Part shown: piece after piece, positions 49,674-60,134 of the stretch
Position numbering within the stretch: the stretch's first letter is position 1
Layout: every line of letters starts with the position of its first letter
Assembly: GCF_038024095.1 (NCBI RefSeq)
Contig: NZ_CP150668.1
Location: 806,001-870,000, forward strand
Direction of reading: 5' to 3'
DNA length: 64,000 nucleotides
Source: Polaribacter tangerinus
GTDB lineage: Bacteria; Bacteroidota; Bacteroidia; Flavobacteriales; Flavobacteriaceae
Translations under genes and position numbers: made by a program
Notes under the pieces: generated by a model
What the model saw: only the letters and a program-made list of their open reading frames with translations
Databases searched by the model: none
What the model was told of the DNA's origin: nothing

Positions 49674-50447
49674 ATGGTTAAGGATTATCGCAAATCTGTA
49701 GGATCTAAAACTGGTGGTGTAAAACTATACCATGCCCTCAAAAAAGACTTCATTAATGCGGATATTAAAATGGGAAGAGACAAGTTCTATCGATTTCTAA
49801 GAAGCAATAACTTACTGATTCCTAAACGCAAAAATTACATCACCACAACAAACTCTAACCATATGTATAAGAAATATAAAAACCTAGTGAAAGACCACGT
49901 TCCTAATCGTCCTGAACAACTTTGGGTAAGCGATATCACATACATTAAAACCGAAAACGGGCACAACTATTTAGCCTTAGTTACAGATGCTTATTCTAAG
50001 CAAATTATGGGCTATAAAATCGACAATCATATGAAAACATCGCTTTGTAAGGACGCGCTTGCTATGGCTATTAAAAATAGAAAATATCCCAATAAAAAGC
50101 TTGTACATCATTCCGATAGAGGTTTTCAGTACTGTAATCCTAAATACACTGATTTTGCTGAAAGTAACGGAATCACAATGAGTATGACTGAGCAATACGA
50201 TCCGTATGAAAATGCAGTTGCCGAACGTATCAATAGAACTCTTAAATATGAATATGGGTTAAAACAAACCATTAAAAACACCCATTTAGCCCAAAAAATG
50301 ACTAAACAAGCTGTACACATCTACAACAATTTAAGGTTGCATTATAGTCTAGCGTTAAGAAATCCGGCAGAAGTGCATCTCAACCCTAATATCAAATACA
50401 AATCATATCGAAAAAATAATGTAAATTTACCTGAAATAAAGATCTAA
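49674..50447 (+). CDS. IS3-family transposase OrfB (DDE integrase core)
   Basis: 257 aa from its first Met, longer when made as an OrfAB fusion. The DDE residues are in WVSDITYI, HSDRGFQY and NAVAERINRTLK, in the right order and spacing. The frame is intact, so the element may be active. Confidence 0.92.
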   Translation: MVKDYRKSVGSKTGGVKLYHALKKDFINADIKMGRDKFYRFLRSNNLLIPKRKNYITTTNSNHMYKKYKNLVKDHVPNRPEQLWVSDITYIKTENGHNYLALVTDAYSKQIMGYKIDNHMKTSLCKDALAMAIKNRKYPNKKLVHHSDRGFQYCNPKYTDFAESNGITMSMTEQYDPYENAVAERINRTLKYEYGLKQTIKNTHLAQKMTKQAVHIYNNLRLHYSLALRNPAEVHLNPNIKYKSYRKNNVNLPEIKI

Positions 50448-50522
50448 TAACTTAATTAGTTCAAATTATTTTTTTACCTCTTTAAAGGCTGAAAAAAATT
50501 GTTTGAACGTGTAAAAAAAAAG

Positions 50523-53500
50523 TCAACCTATATCAGTATAATACATACCACTACCAATTCCAATGGTTGAATGGGTTGAGCTGAAAAAAAAGTTATAATT
50601 ATCGTGTCCACTCGTTTTTGTAGTGGTTGTCGAACCACTCTCAAAATTTTCAAGTATGTGGGAGTCCTTTTCAAGATTATCTAAAATACCATCATTATCA
50701 TCATCTACATCACAACCATCTGGAACGCCATCTTGGTCGTTGTCATCGTTATCATCAAAACCATCACAAATATCTACGCTATTTAAAACGCCATCGTTAT
50801 CATCATCACAATTCGGAGAAGAAACAGCACTATTTGTACTCGAAGTATTTCCTTGACCATTCCCAACAATCGTAGGGATACCATTTGCTGAGTTAACTGC
50901 CCCGTTTAAACGTAAAGAGGTTGCATCTATATCTGCTAAGGTTAGTGGAGTAGAATTATTACCTTCAAGTGCATCCGGACAACCATCTGCATCTGAATCG
51001 GTATCGAGGTAATTGAATACACCATCTTCATCGGTGTCGCAAGGTACATTTGCTTTTAAAGAAGAGATGGTTAATTTTTCGTAAGAACCTGAATTATCTC
51101 TTACATTATGGACAGGTAAAAAGTGGGTAATTACAAGACGATCTATTGGCTCGTTAAACTGAATGGAATAATCTATGTAATAATTATATAATATAGACTC
51201 TACAATAAGCTCTCCAGTATCATTGTAGGTTGTACTTAATTGACCTGAGGTTGTATTATCTATTGTTGGTGTAATTGCAGTAGTCCCTAAATAACCTACA
51301 ATTCGAAGTCCCTCTCTGTAAGGGTTATCACTACTACTAGAATATGAGTAATCATCGTCACTCGATATATTAGTAAAGGTAAAGTTTACGTTTTGTAAAG
51401 GACCTGAATTGAAATTATATTCTATTAGGCTTTCTGGACTAGGCTCTGATCCAAAAAGTTTTGTTCTATCTAATTCTAATGTATTGTCTGTTTTAATTTT
51501 AACTGCAGTAGGTAGAGAGGCTGTTATAGTATAATCTAATACTTTACCAGTAGCAGTATGGGTGTATGAAAAATTTTCTGGAGCAGCAGAAAATTGAGTA
51601 TTTGCTGAAATTACAGGTACCTTTGCCTGATAATAAGGCAACACGGTTGTATTATAATTTAAACATTCATTTATATTTAAAATACCATCATTATCAATAT
51701 CATCATCGCAACCATCTGGCACACCATCTAAATCTTCATCTACACTATCATCAAAACCCTCACAAATATCTGAACTATTAATTACTCCGTCTTTATCATT
51801 ATCACATTCCGAACTCTGAATTGCATTATTAGCACTAGACCCTGAGAGTTGACCTACTAATTGATCTGAAACATTGTTGGGTACTCCAGTTGCATTAACA
51901 CTTCCAGTTAACCTACCATTAGTATCTATATTAGTTAATGTTATTGCTTCATCTCCTTCTAGTGCATCCGGACACCTATCGCTATCTGAATCATTATCTA
52001 AGCTATTGATAAAACCATCTCTATCTGTATCTTGAGCAACTTGAACAGCAAAATTTGCGTAATCAGATGAACCGAATGATTGAGTTAAACTTGTACTATA
52101 CTCAATTTTAATATAATCTGAAGGAATTTTTGAAACAATATCGAAGCTAGCATCTGTACTAGCAGAAGAACCCGTAATTGTTATAGTATTTCCTGTAACC
52201 ACAATAGTGGCATTTGCAGAAGATAATACCTCCCATACATTTACATTTGGTAATACATTGGTAGCTGTAAAAACAAACTGATCTGTAGTTCTAATTTGTG
52301 AATTTCCGTGAGTACCTCCTGTAGAAAACCTAGTAAGGGTTGGTATTGAAGAACTAATAGAAGTATTTATAAAAGTATCATTTGGATCATTACTACCATA
52401 TAAATATAACTCAAATTGAAGATTACCTCCATAAATATCTAAAGTACCATCCGAACTATTCGAGAACAGTTGTGGTGGAGATATTACAACATCATAGTTA
52501 ATTCTTGAATAATCTGTAAAAAACTCAAACGTTTCTGGTGGAGAATTTGTATACATTGAACTGAGTCCGGTATCAAAATCCACCTTCTTAAAACTAGCAT
52601 CTTCCAAATCTAGAATCCCATCATTATCATCATCTAAATCACATCCATCTGGTACACCATCGTTATCAAAATCTATAGTATCATTAAAACCAGGACATAC
52701 ATCTATCCCATCTAAAACACCATCATTATCATCATCATCATCATCACATATAAAATCTACAGATGCTCCAATTGCTTGCCCTAAGGTTTGGTTTGCAATA
52801 AGGTTTGGCAGTCCGTTTGTTACTACTGCTCCTGTAATCTTTCCGTTTGTATCTAAATTTGCTGTAATTATATTGGTGTCGCCACCTTCTAAAGCATCAA
52901 AACAACCATCGTTATCTGAATCTAGATCGAGGTTATCTGAAATTCCGTCTGCATCCGAATCTTTATTAAAAAGTAATGCTACAGAAGCACTTACAGCCCC
53001 AGAACCAACTGTGTTATTTCCTTCTAACTCCACAAGCACCTCATCTAGAGGTATATTGGCAACAATAGTGTATGAAGCACTACCTATGGTTACTGCTGAT
53101 ATTCGAATACTATTTCCAGAAACTGTAATAATAGCGTTTGAAGAAGATACTACCTGCCAAACATTAGTACCAGTAGCAACATTAGGAGCTGTAAAAATTA
53201 AGGTTCCTCTTTTGTTTGAAAGTCTACTTCTACCACTAGTAAAACGAGGAACTGTAGGTTTTTCGAAACTTAGAGTACTACCAAAGGTATTTCCTGCACT
53301 CGAATTTGAAAGTTCAAATAATAAACTATAGTGATTTGACCATTCTGTTGATATTGAAAGCCCTCCTGTTGTTCCTCCTGTTCTTACTGGAGCAGAAATT
53401 GATACCTCATTTCGAACAGGAACTCCGTCTTTATATGTAAAGTCAGATTTTCTTGAAATTGCATTGCTTCCTAACTTATTCCAAAAATCTATGGTACCAA

Positions 53501-54867
53501 ACCCGACACGGCGCCAAAGGCTTTCATTAGTATCTAAAATACCATCGTTATCATCATCTATATCGCAGCCATCTGGTATTCCGTCATTATCTACATCAGC
53601 AGAGTCGTCGAAACCAGGGCACTGATCGGCACTATCTAACACCCCATCATTATCATCATCATCGCTACAATCAGGATCTAAAGCACCTGAATTTAGAGCA
53701 GTTCCTATAGCTTGCCCTAAAGTTTGGTTTGCAACATTATTTGGTACACCAAAAGCGTCTACAGCTCCTGTAAGTCTGCCGTTGGCATCTAAATTAGTAA
53801 GTGTAAAACTCTCGGCTCCTTCTGTAGCATCAAAACAACCATCATTATCTGCATCATTATCAAAACTATTTGGGGTGCCATCAGTATCGAATTCTTGGCA
53901 CAATTGCAAGCCTATTACTGCCATTAAATCTGAACTAGCAGAGCTTGAATTGTTCTTGTGCTCTACCCTAACTATGTCTATTGGGTATTTAGCAGCAATA
54001 TTAAATGCTGGTTCTAAACTAGTGCTTGTTCTTGTAACTGTTACCGTATTTCCGTTAACTACCACAGTGGCGTTAGAAGAAGAAACAACTTCCCATACGT
54101 TTGCAGCTGAGGGCTCATTAGATGCTGTTAGCGTAAAAATATTTACTTTATTATCATACAAAGAAGAATCATTATAAGAAGTAAAAATAGGTGTTCTTGC
54201 CACAGAAAAAGATAGATCTGTTGCGAAGGCATCACCATTTGTGTATCCGTCTTCATCCATAAAAACAAGATGACCTTCTCTAGAACCTAAAAATATATCT
54301 GAGGGGGTTCCTGCAGTAACTATAGGTGCAGATACAGTAGTAGCTGTTGCAAAATGGGAAGCATTGTTATAGGGCGAAATCGTAACCGATGACTGACCGA
54401 CCACTAAAGCTTCTCGAACATATATATAGTCATCTAAAACTGGATCGTATACATAATCATTCCGTTCATAATCAAAACCAGAAAAAGATACTAATTTTGG
54501 ATTGCATTCTACCACATCTAAAATACCATCGTTATCATCATCTAAATCTGTATCATTACACACTCCATCTCCATCAAAATCATCACCTGGCGCAGTCCCC
54601 CCAACAGTACCAGCGCAAGCAAAGGCAGTTGCTGTACTTTTTAAGTTATGAGAAACCAAAGGCTCATCCTCTTTAAATTCTTTTGGAGCTTTCTGAGCAG
54701 TATCTGAATTATTTTTACTTTAGAAAAATAGGCACTAATCTTTACCAAATAGTTTATTGGTAAAACTGAGTTACTCTTAAGACTCACAGTTTCAGCAGCC
54801 ATTAAAGGTGTAGAATATAAAAATAATGTAGTGACAAAAAAACTAGGGAAAGGAGGTGTTTTTTCAT
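50523..54867 (-). pseudogene. 5' part of the IS-split thrombospondin-type-3 surface protein, with two frameshifts near the start
   Basis: The main open frame (54659-50523, 1378 codons from an unlikely TTG) has five modules of about 250-290 residues, each holding an acidic TSP3 stretch like [20 protein letters not shown] plus a beta-rich region. The real start is ATG 54867: adding one T to the T7 run at 54842-54836 gives MKKHLLSLVFFVTTLFLYST..., a good signal peptide, and adding one A to an A5 run near 54718 restores the frame into the main body. The 3' end runs into a TGA inside the IS inverted repeat. Both halves together would be about 2800 aa. I read it as a decaying adhesin gene. Confidence 0.78.
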
Positions 54868-54943
54868 AATCTATTTTTTCAAGGCTTAAATACTACTTTT
54901 ATTGTTTTGATAAAGAGTAAATTTAGCTTTGTATATTTATGTA

Positions 54944-54951
54944 CAAAAATA
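54944..54951 (-). promoter_or_regulatory. -7 element of the surface-protein gene
   Basis: TATTTTTG on the minus strand, exact match, 76 bases before ATG 54867. The nearest TTG is 22 bases further up, slightly too far. Confidence 0.35.
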
Positions 54952-55351
54952 TAAAAAATTGTACGAGTAAAGTCAAGTATAAAACCTTGTTGATAATCAA
55001 GGGGTTGATTAACAGTTTTTTAGCTAAAAAATATTCGATAAAAGCACTTAACTAATAGATGAATGGAACTAAAGAGAGGATGAATGTAAGTGAAAAATTA
55101 GTAAAATATATGATTAAATTAAAATTACTATTTTGATAATTAAATAGTTAGAAGATACTTCAAATCATATGACGAATTAGAATAATATTTAAAATTAATC
55201 TAAATTGTTATATCTCTTTTTTAAAATAGTATTATTAAAATATGGATAATAAATTGTAAAATAAAAAGTGACCCCAACTGATGAATTCTCTGACTTTATT
55301 GAAGATTTTAGGAGCATTTTATTATTCAAGTTTTGACCACTAAAACCGACC
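54952..55351. other. Intergenic stretch with small dyads only
   Basis: AT-rich. Near 54984-55015 two overlapping hairpins share the segment ATCAAGG (CCTTG/CAAGG and TAATCAA/TTGATTA) and are followed by the palindrome TTTTTTAGCTAAAAAA. No reading frame or known RNA is recognised. Confidence 0.4.
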
Positions 55352-55395
55352 AAAAAAAATTATTCCCAAGGATAAAAAATTATTCTTGGGAATAA
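55352..55395 (-). terminator. Terminator of the tRNA-Arg transcript
   Basis: An 11-bp stem TTATTCCCAAG/CTTGGGAATAA with a 14-base loop, followed on the minus strand by eight T (55359-55352). Confidence 0.8.
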
Positions 55396-55399
55396 ATCG

Positions 55400-55473
55400 T
55401 GACCTCAGAAGGACTCGAACCTTCAACCGTCAGAGCCGAAATCTGATATTCTATCCAATTGAACTATGAGGCC
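55400..55473 (-). tRNA. tRNA-Arg (anticodon TCG)
   Basis: 74 bases. Acceptor stem GGCCTCA/TGAGGTC (one G-U), D arm GTTC...GAAT, anticodon stem TCAGA/TCTGA with loop TTTCGGC (anticodon TCG, reading CGA), T arm GAAGG-TTCGAGT-CCTTC. The discriminator is A, and CCA is not encoded. Confidence 0.93.
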
Positions 55474-55485
55474 ATTTTATATATG

Positions 55486-55938
55486 TTATTGTGTGAGTTG
55501 TTTTTTTACTATGGATGAAATTAATTTTCCGTCTGCTTGTGCACCTATTTTACTTTGTACAACGCCCATAACTTTTCCCATATCTTTCATTCCCTGAGCA
55601 TTTATGTCTGTTATTGTAGCGTTTACGAAATCTGTAATTTCCTCCTCAGAGAGTGCAGTAGGTAAAAACTCCTCTAAAATAGCTACTTCTGCAAGTTCAG
55701 GTGTTGCTAAATCTTCTCTACCCTGTTGTAAAAAAACGGCAGCACTATCTATTCGTTGTTTCACTTGCTTTTGAATAATTTTAATTTCTTGCTCGTTGGT
55801 TAATTCTTTTGGTACTCCAGAGGCTGTTTTAGCTAATAAAAAGGCAGACTTTACAGCTCTTAGAGCTTGTAAGGCTATGGTGTCTTTAGACTTCATTGCC
55901 TCTTTCATTTTATTCATTACTTGTTGTTGTAAACTCAT
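55486..55938 (-). CDS. GatB/YqeY domain protein
   Basis: 150 aa, a free-standing YqeY domain (QQQVMNKMKEAMKSKDTIALQALRAVKSA... GKVMGVVQSKIGAQADGKLISSIVKKQL), related to the tRNA-contacting tail of GatB. Function unproven; a tRNA-linked role is suspected from the homology. In many flavobacteria it directly follows ftsZ; here it is separate, next to a tRNA gene. Confidence 0.9.
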   Translation of the reverse strand: MSLQQQVMNKMKEAMKSKDTIALQALRAVKSAFLLAKTASGVPKELTNEQEIKIIQKQVKQRIDSAAVFLQQGREDLATPELAEVAILEEFLPTALSEEEITDFVNATITDINAQGMKDMGKVMGVVQSKIGAQADGKLISSIVKKQLTQ

Positions 55939-55940
55939 GG

Positions 55941-56402
55941 TTATTTATTTTTATTTTTTTTTAATTTCTTTATATACAACACCTCTTGATTATAATCTAT
56001 TAAAGCCTTTGATTTGTGTAAAATATCGGCTCCAATGATGCCATGTACTTCTTTTGCGTTGTGTTGGTTTAAAGCTGTATTTACATGAGATAAATCAAAT
56101 AACACAATATGCGATTTATCTGTTTGCCATTTTCCTATTTGTAAGACATTGTTTTTGGCTACTTGTGTTTCCATATCTGTTGCACCTGCGCCAGCAGCTT
56201 TTGTTTCACTCTCTTCTGCCAGTAGATTAAAATACTGAATTAAATTTGAAGCTACACAAGTATTTGAAGCACCAGTATCTAAAATAAAACGTCCTTTAAT
56301 TCCATTTATTTTTACTTTTAACTGGAAATGATTGGTTGCTATTTTTTTTAATGGAATTTTAAAATACTTTTTCTTTTTTAATAATTTTCTAAGAGATTTC
56401 AT
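55941..56402 (-). CDS. Retropepsin-like aspartic protease family protein
   Basis: 153 aa with the active-site motif LDTGASNTCV (Asp42) and a later hydrophobic-hydrophobic-Gly (HGIIGADIL), the layout of single-lobe clan AA proteases that act as dimers. No signal peptide. Substrate unknown. It precedes the YqeY gene by two bases, so the pair is one operon. Confidence 0.85.
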   Translation of the reverse strand: MKSLRKLLKKKKYFKIPLKKIATNHFQLKVKINGIKGRFILDTGASNTCVASNLIQYFNLLAEESETKAAGAGATDMETQVAKNNVLQIGKWQTDKSHIVLFDLSHVNTALNQHNAKEVHGIIGADILHKSKALIDYNQEVLYIKKLKKNKNK

Positions 56403-56570
56403 ATAAAAAACTGAAATTCAAAAATACAATATATAGTTTCATCATAAAAATATTAGATTCATTTTAAGAAATTTTTACAATTGATTATTAAAAACATATA
56501 CTTGTAAGAAAATTTTTTAGCTAACTATTCAACTTTAAAGTTGATAGAAAACTAACTATTATTCAAAAAA

Positions 56571-56599
56571 AAACCTATTTCAATAAAAGAAATAGGTTT
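56571..56599. terminator. Bidirectional terminator after nqrF
   Basis: Perfect 11-bp stem AAACCTATTTC/GAAATAGGTTT with loop AATAAAA, A tract on the left. Confidence 0.88.
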
Positions 56600-56621
56600 T
56601 TAAGTTTAGTGTTGTTATTTT

Positions 56622-57932
56622 TTATCCTCCGAAATCATCGAAACGGATATTTTCATCTGAAATTCCGAAGTCTTCTCCCATTTTTTGAACAGCTTTGTTC
56701 ATTAATGGTGGCCCACAGAAATACAACTCAATATCTTCTGGAGATTCATGATGATTTAAGTAGTTTTCTATAACACAATTATGAATAAAACCTACAAATC
56801 CGTCTCCTTCTTCGTCGTTGATATCTTTTTTTACTTTCCAATTATCTTCCTCTAAAGGTTCTGAAAGTGCTAAATAAAATTTAAAGTTAGGAAAATCTTT
56901 TTCTAAAGCTCTAAAGTGATCTATATAAAATAATTCTGCTTTTGAACGTCCACCATACCAATAGGTTACTTTTCTACCAGTTTTAATAGTTCTAAATAAT
57001 TGGTATAAATGAGAACGCATTGGTGCCATTCCTGCTCCTCCACCAACGTATAACATTTCTGCATCTGATTCATTTATGAAAAACTCTCCATAAGGACCAG
57101 AAATTACACACTTGTCACCTTTTTTTAAATTGAAAATGTAAGACGATGCAACACCAGGATTAACATCCATCCATCCACCTTTTGCTCTATCGAAAGGAGG
57201 AGTTGCTATACGAACATTTAGCATAATTTCTCTACCTTCTGCTGGGTAAGAAGCCATTGAATAAGCTCTTTCTACAGTTTCGGTATTTTTCATGACCAAT
57301 GGTCTAAGATTGAACTTATTCCATTCTGCCTCAAACTTATCTGGCCTGTCATGCTCTTCTGGGTGAGCAGTAATATCCATATCTGAGAATTTTACTTCAC
57401 AAGGAGGAATTTCTATCTGAATGTAACCTCCTGCTTTGTAGCCCATATCTTCGGGAATTTCTACAACAAATTCCTTAATAAAAGAAGCTACATTATAGTT
57501 TCTCACCACAACAGCATCCCATTTTTTAATTCCGAATACCTCTTCTGGTATCGAAATATCCATGTCTTGCTTTACTTTAACTTGACATGCTAATCGTATA
57601 CCATTTTTTAGTTCTTTACGTGTAAAGTGAGGAGTTTCTGTTGGTAATGCCTCTCCACCACCAGAATTTACATGACACTCACACTGAACACATGAACCAC
57701 CTCCACCACATGCTGATGGTAAAAATATTTTTTCTGCACCCAATGTCGTTAGAAGTGTGCTACCTGAAGCCACTTCTATTTTACGTTCTCCATTGATGGT
57801 TAATGTTACCGGACCCGATGGAGATAGTTTTTGTTTTACAAATAATAATAATGTAACTAGTAATAACACTATTGCTAAAAAAGCTGCTACTGTTGCTATA
57901 ATAGTTCCTGTAGTACCTGCTGCTAATATCAT
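56622..57932 (-). CDS. nqrF: Na+-translocating NADH:quinone reductase subunit F
   Basis: 436 aa, the NADH-oxidising entry subunit. One membrane segment (about 10-32), a plant-type 2Fe-2S domain with Cys75, Cys81, Cys84 and Cys116, then FAD (RAYSMASYP) and NADH (GGGAGMAPMRS) domains. Last gene of nqrABCDEF; electrons pass from here through FAD and the iron-sulphur centre to NqrC/B. Confidence 0.96.
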   Translation of the reverse strand: MILAAGTTGTIIATVAAFLAIVLLLVTLLLFVKQKLSPSGPVTLTINGERKIEVASGSTLLTTLGAEKIFLPSACGGGGSCVQCECHVNSGGGEALPTETPHFTRKELKNGIRLACQVKVKQDMDISIPEEVFGIKKWDAVVVRNYNVASFIKEFVVEIPEDMGYKAGGYIQIEIPPCEVKFSDMDITAHPEEHDRPDKFEAEWNKFNLRPLVMKNTETVERAYSMASYPAEGREIMLNVRIATPPFDRAKGGWMDVNPGVASSYIFNLKKGDKCVISGPYGEFFINESDAEMLYVGGGAGMAPMRSHLYQLFRTIKTGRKVTYWYGGRSKAELFYIDHFRALEKDFPNFKFYLALSEPLEEDNWKVKKDINDEEGDGFVGFIHNCVIENYLNHHESPEDIELYFCGPPLMNKAVQKMGEDFGISDENIRFDDFGG

Positions 57933-57934
57933 AT

Positions 57935-58669
57935 TTACTGCTTGTTTGTATGTAAGTTATCGCTTAAAACTTCGGTTGTATTCTCTTCTACTTGTTCTTT
58001 GGGAATTTCTTTGCTAACAGCTACAACTTTTGTTTCTTTCTTCTCTTCATCACCACCTGTTAACATTCCTCCAAAACTCATAAAACCAATGGCCATTAAA
58101 CCAGTAATAATAAAAGTAATTCCAAGACCTCTTAAGGCTGGAGGCACACTTGAATATCTTATTTTTTCCCTAATTGCTGCAATAGCTAAGATTGCCAAAA
58201 ACCATCCTATACCAGATCCAACACCGTAAGTTAAAGATAACCCTATAGTTGGTATTTCTCTAGATTGCATAAATAAACTACCTCCTAAAATGGCACAGTT
58301 TACTGCAATTAAAGGTAAAAAGATACCTAATGAATTATACAATGATGGTGAAAACTTTTCTACAATAATTTCTACCAATTGTACCATTGTAGCAATGGTT
58401 GCAATAAACATAATGAAAGATAAAAAGCTTAAGTCGTAACTTGCATACTCTTCTCCTAACCAAGCAAGAGCTCCTTCTTGTAAAATATACTGATCTAATA
58501 ACCAGTTTAAAGGTACTGTTACCGCTAAAACAAAAATTACGGCAGCTCCCAAACCTACTGCAGTTGCTACTTTTTTAGATACCGCAAGGTAAGAACACAT
58601 TCCTAAAAACGTGGCAAATACCATGTTGTCTATAAATATCGACTTAAAAAATAATTCTAAATGTTCCAT
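57935..58669 (-). CDS. nqrE: Na+-translocating NADH:quinone reductase subunit E
   Basis: 244 aa. Six membrane segments in residues 1-200, as in the family, with conserved Cys ([10 protein letters not shown] and NCAILGG), which in NqrD/E hold the intramembrane iron-sulphur centre. About 40 extra charged residues at the C-terminus ([10 protein letters not shown]...) are beyond the usual length. Confidence 0.95.
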   Translation of the reverse strand: MEHLELFFKSIFIDNMVFATFLGMCSYLAVSKKVATAVGLGAAVIFVLAVTVPLNWLLDQYILQEGALAWLGEEYASYDLSFLSFIMFIATIATMVQLVEIIVEKFSPSLYNSLGIFLPLIAVNCAILGGSLFMQSREIPTIGLSLTYGVGSGIGWFLAILAIAAIREKIRYSSVPPALRGLGITFIITGLMAIGFMSFGGMLTGGDEEKKETKVVAVSKEIPKEQVEENTTEVLSDNLHTNKQ

Positions 58670-58730
58670 ATTATCTTATTTCTAGTTTTTAATTTATTAT
58701 TCTATACTTGAATGATATTAAAAACTAATT

Positions 58731-59378
58731 TTAATTTTCTTCTATTAATGCTTTATTTCTGCTACGTTGTACCCAGATAATTAAACCAACTACTATTAAT
58801 GCCATTGGAGACAATAACATAAACCCATTGTTTTCGTATCCGAAGGCGTACAAACCAGTTTTTTCTATAGGATCTCCCAACACTTTAAAACCTAGTAACG
58901 TTCCTGAACCCAACAGTTCTCTAAAGAAACCAACTAAAATTAAAATTGCTCCGTAACCTACTGCGTTTCCGATACCATCTAAGAAAGACCTCCATGGTCC
59001 GTTTCCTAACGCAAAAGCCTCAAAACGTCCCATAATAATACAGTTGGTAATAATTAAACCTACAAAAACAGAGAGCGTTTTACTAAGTTCATAGGCAAAA
59101 GCTTTTAAAACTAAATCTACAATAATTACAAGTGTAGCTACTACTATTAGCTGAACAATAATTCTAATTTTTGAAGGAATAATATTTCTCATTAACGAGA
59201 TAATTACATTTCCAACTCCTAAAACAAACAGCACAGAAACAGACATTACTATAGAAGCTTCTAATTCTGCAGTAATTGCTAATGCAGAACAAATTCCTAA
59301 AACCTGAATTGTAATTGGGTTATTATCCGTTAGCGGATCTGTAATTAATTTTGTATCTTTTTTTGAAAGTAGTGCCAT
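58731..59378 (-). CDS. nqrD: Na+-translocating NADH:quinone reductase subunit D
   Basis: 215 aa, six membrane segments, homologous to NqrE with inverted topology. It has the paired Cys in QVLGICSALAI and TNCIIMGR. It lies two bases after nqrC and 61 before nqrE. Confidence 0.95.
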   Translation of the reverse strand: MALLSKKDTKLITDPLTDNNPITIQVLGICSALAITAELEASIVMSVSVLFVLGVGNVIISLMRNIIPSKIRIIVQLIVVATLVIIVDLVLKAFAYELSKTLSVFVGLIITNCIIMGRFEAFALGNGPWRSFLDGIGNAVGYGAILILVGFFRELLGSGTLLGFKVLGDPIEKTGLYAFGYENNGFMLLSPMALIVVGLIIWVQRSRNKALIEEN

Positions 59379-59379
59379 C

Positions 59380-60132
59380 TTAGTTCGTCTTTTTTAAATT
59401 TTGAAAGTATGGTAAATACAACTTTAAATCTTTTTTTATCATTGCAGATACACCGTCTCCTGTTATTGTAGCACCTGCAATTGCATCTACTTCGAAATCG
59501 GTTTTATCTTCATTTTTAGGATCGTTATTTCCTTTAGCAACTGTAATTCCTTTAAAATTACCATTTTCATCTAAAAGGTGTTCTCCAATAAAATCATCCA
59601 TAAAATAACGTTGCTTAATATTGGCTCCCAAACCTGGTGTTTCTCCTTTATGGTCGAAATAAGCTCCTTTTACAACCATGTTTTCGTCTAAAGCAACATA
59701 ACCCCAAATAGCATCCCATAAACCTTTACCTCTTATTGGAGCTACATAAAAGGTATTGCCTTCTTTTTCTCCAATAAATAATGGTAACTTTCTAACTTTG
59801 CCATTTTTTGCAGCTGCTTGTTCTTTTTTAACATCAATTAAATATGCATTGTCATTTTCTGTAACCTTATCGCCTTCGATAACAAGTTGCTTTTTAATGT
59901 ATTTTGCAAACTCTGTTCCTGCAACAGATGTTGCTACAAATTTTGCACTAGAGGCATCGTTTTCATTGATACCCATAGCGTATAAAATATTTTGTTGCTT
60001 TTCAATTCTTTTATTTTCATCAATATTTGGCTTTAATGATGATGCAAAAAAGGCCAACAAAGATCCAACAATTAACACCATTACAATGGCAAAAATCATC
60101 GTATATAAATTACTATCTGTTTTATTACTCAT
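59380..60132 (-). CDS. nqrC: Na+-translocating NADH:quinone reductase subunit C
   Basis: 250 aa, one N-terminal membrane segment (about 11-29) and a periplasmic FMN domain. The covalent FMN site is the Thr in AGATIT near residue 224. Flavin attachment needs ApbE, not seen in this window. Confidence 0.95.
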   Translation of the reverse strand: MSNKTDSNLYTMIFAIVMVLIVGSLLAFFASSLKPNIDENKRIEKQQNILYAMGINENDASSAKFVATSVAGTEFAKYIKKQLVIEGDKVTENDNAYLIDVKKEQAAAKNGKVRKLPLFIGEKEGNTFYVAPIRGKGLWDAIWGYVALDENMVVKGAYFDHKGETPGLGANIKQRYFMDDFIGEHLLDENGNFKGITVAKGNNDPKNEDKTDFEVDAIAGATITGDGVSAMIKKDLKLYLPYFQNLKKTN

Positions 60133-60134
60133 AA

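Larger units (their letters stand above)
49157..50529 (+). mobile_element. IS3-family insertion sequence, 1373 bp
   Basis: The ends are AGGTTGACT (49157-49165) and its inverted copy AGTCAACCT (50521-50529). Inside are orfA and orfB in a -1 relation. It lies inside the large surface-protein gene on the opposite strand. No target duplication of 3-5 bp is seen; only AT flanks both ends, which could equally extend the inverted repeat. Confidence 0.88.

Noticed and set aside
49153..50533. AT as a 2-bp target duplication of the IS
   Set aside because: IS3-family elements usually duplicate 3-5 bp, and AT also extends the inverted repeat, so it proves nothing.
50600..54600. Regularly spaced acidic repeats as a possible CRISPR-like array
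   Set aside because: The repeats are coding, in frame and degenerate at DNA level, with period of several hundred bases; they are protein modules.
50523..54659. Opposite-strand frames across the TSP3 repeats (His/Leu-rich)
   Set aside because: Shadow frames produced by GAT/GAC-rich repeat codons read in reverse; no start context or family resemblance.
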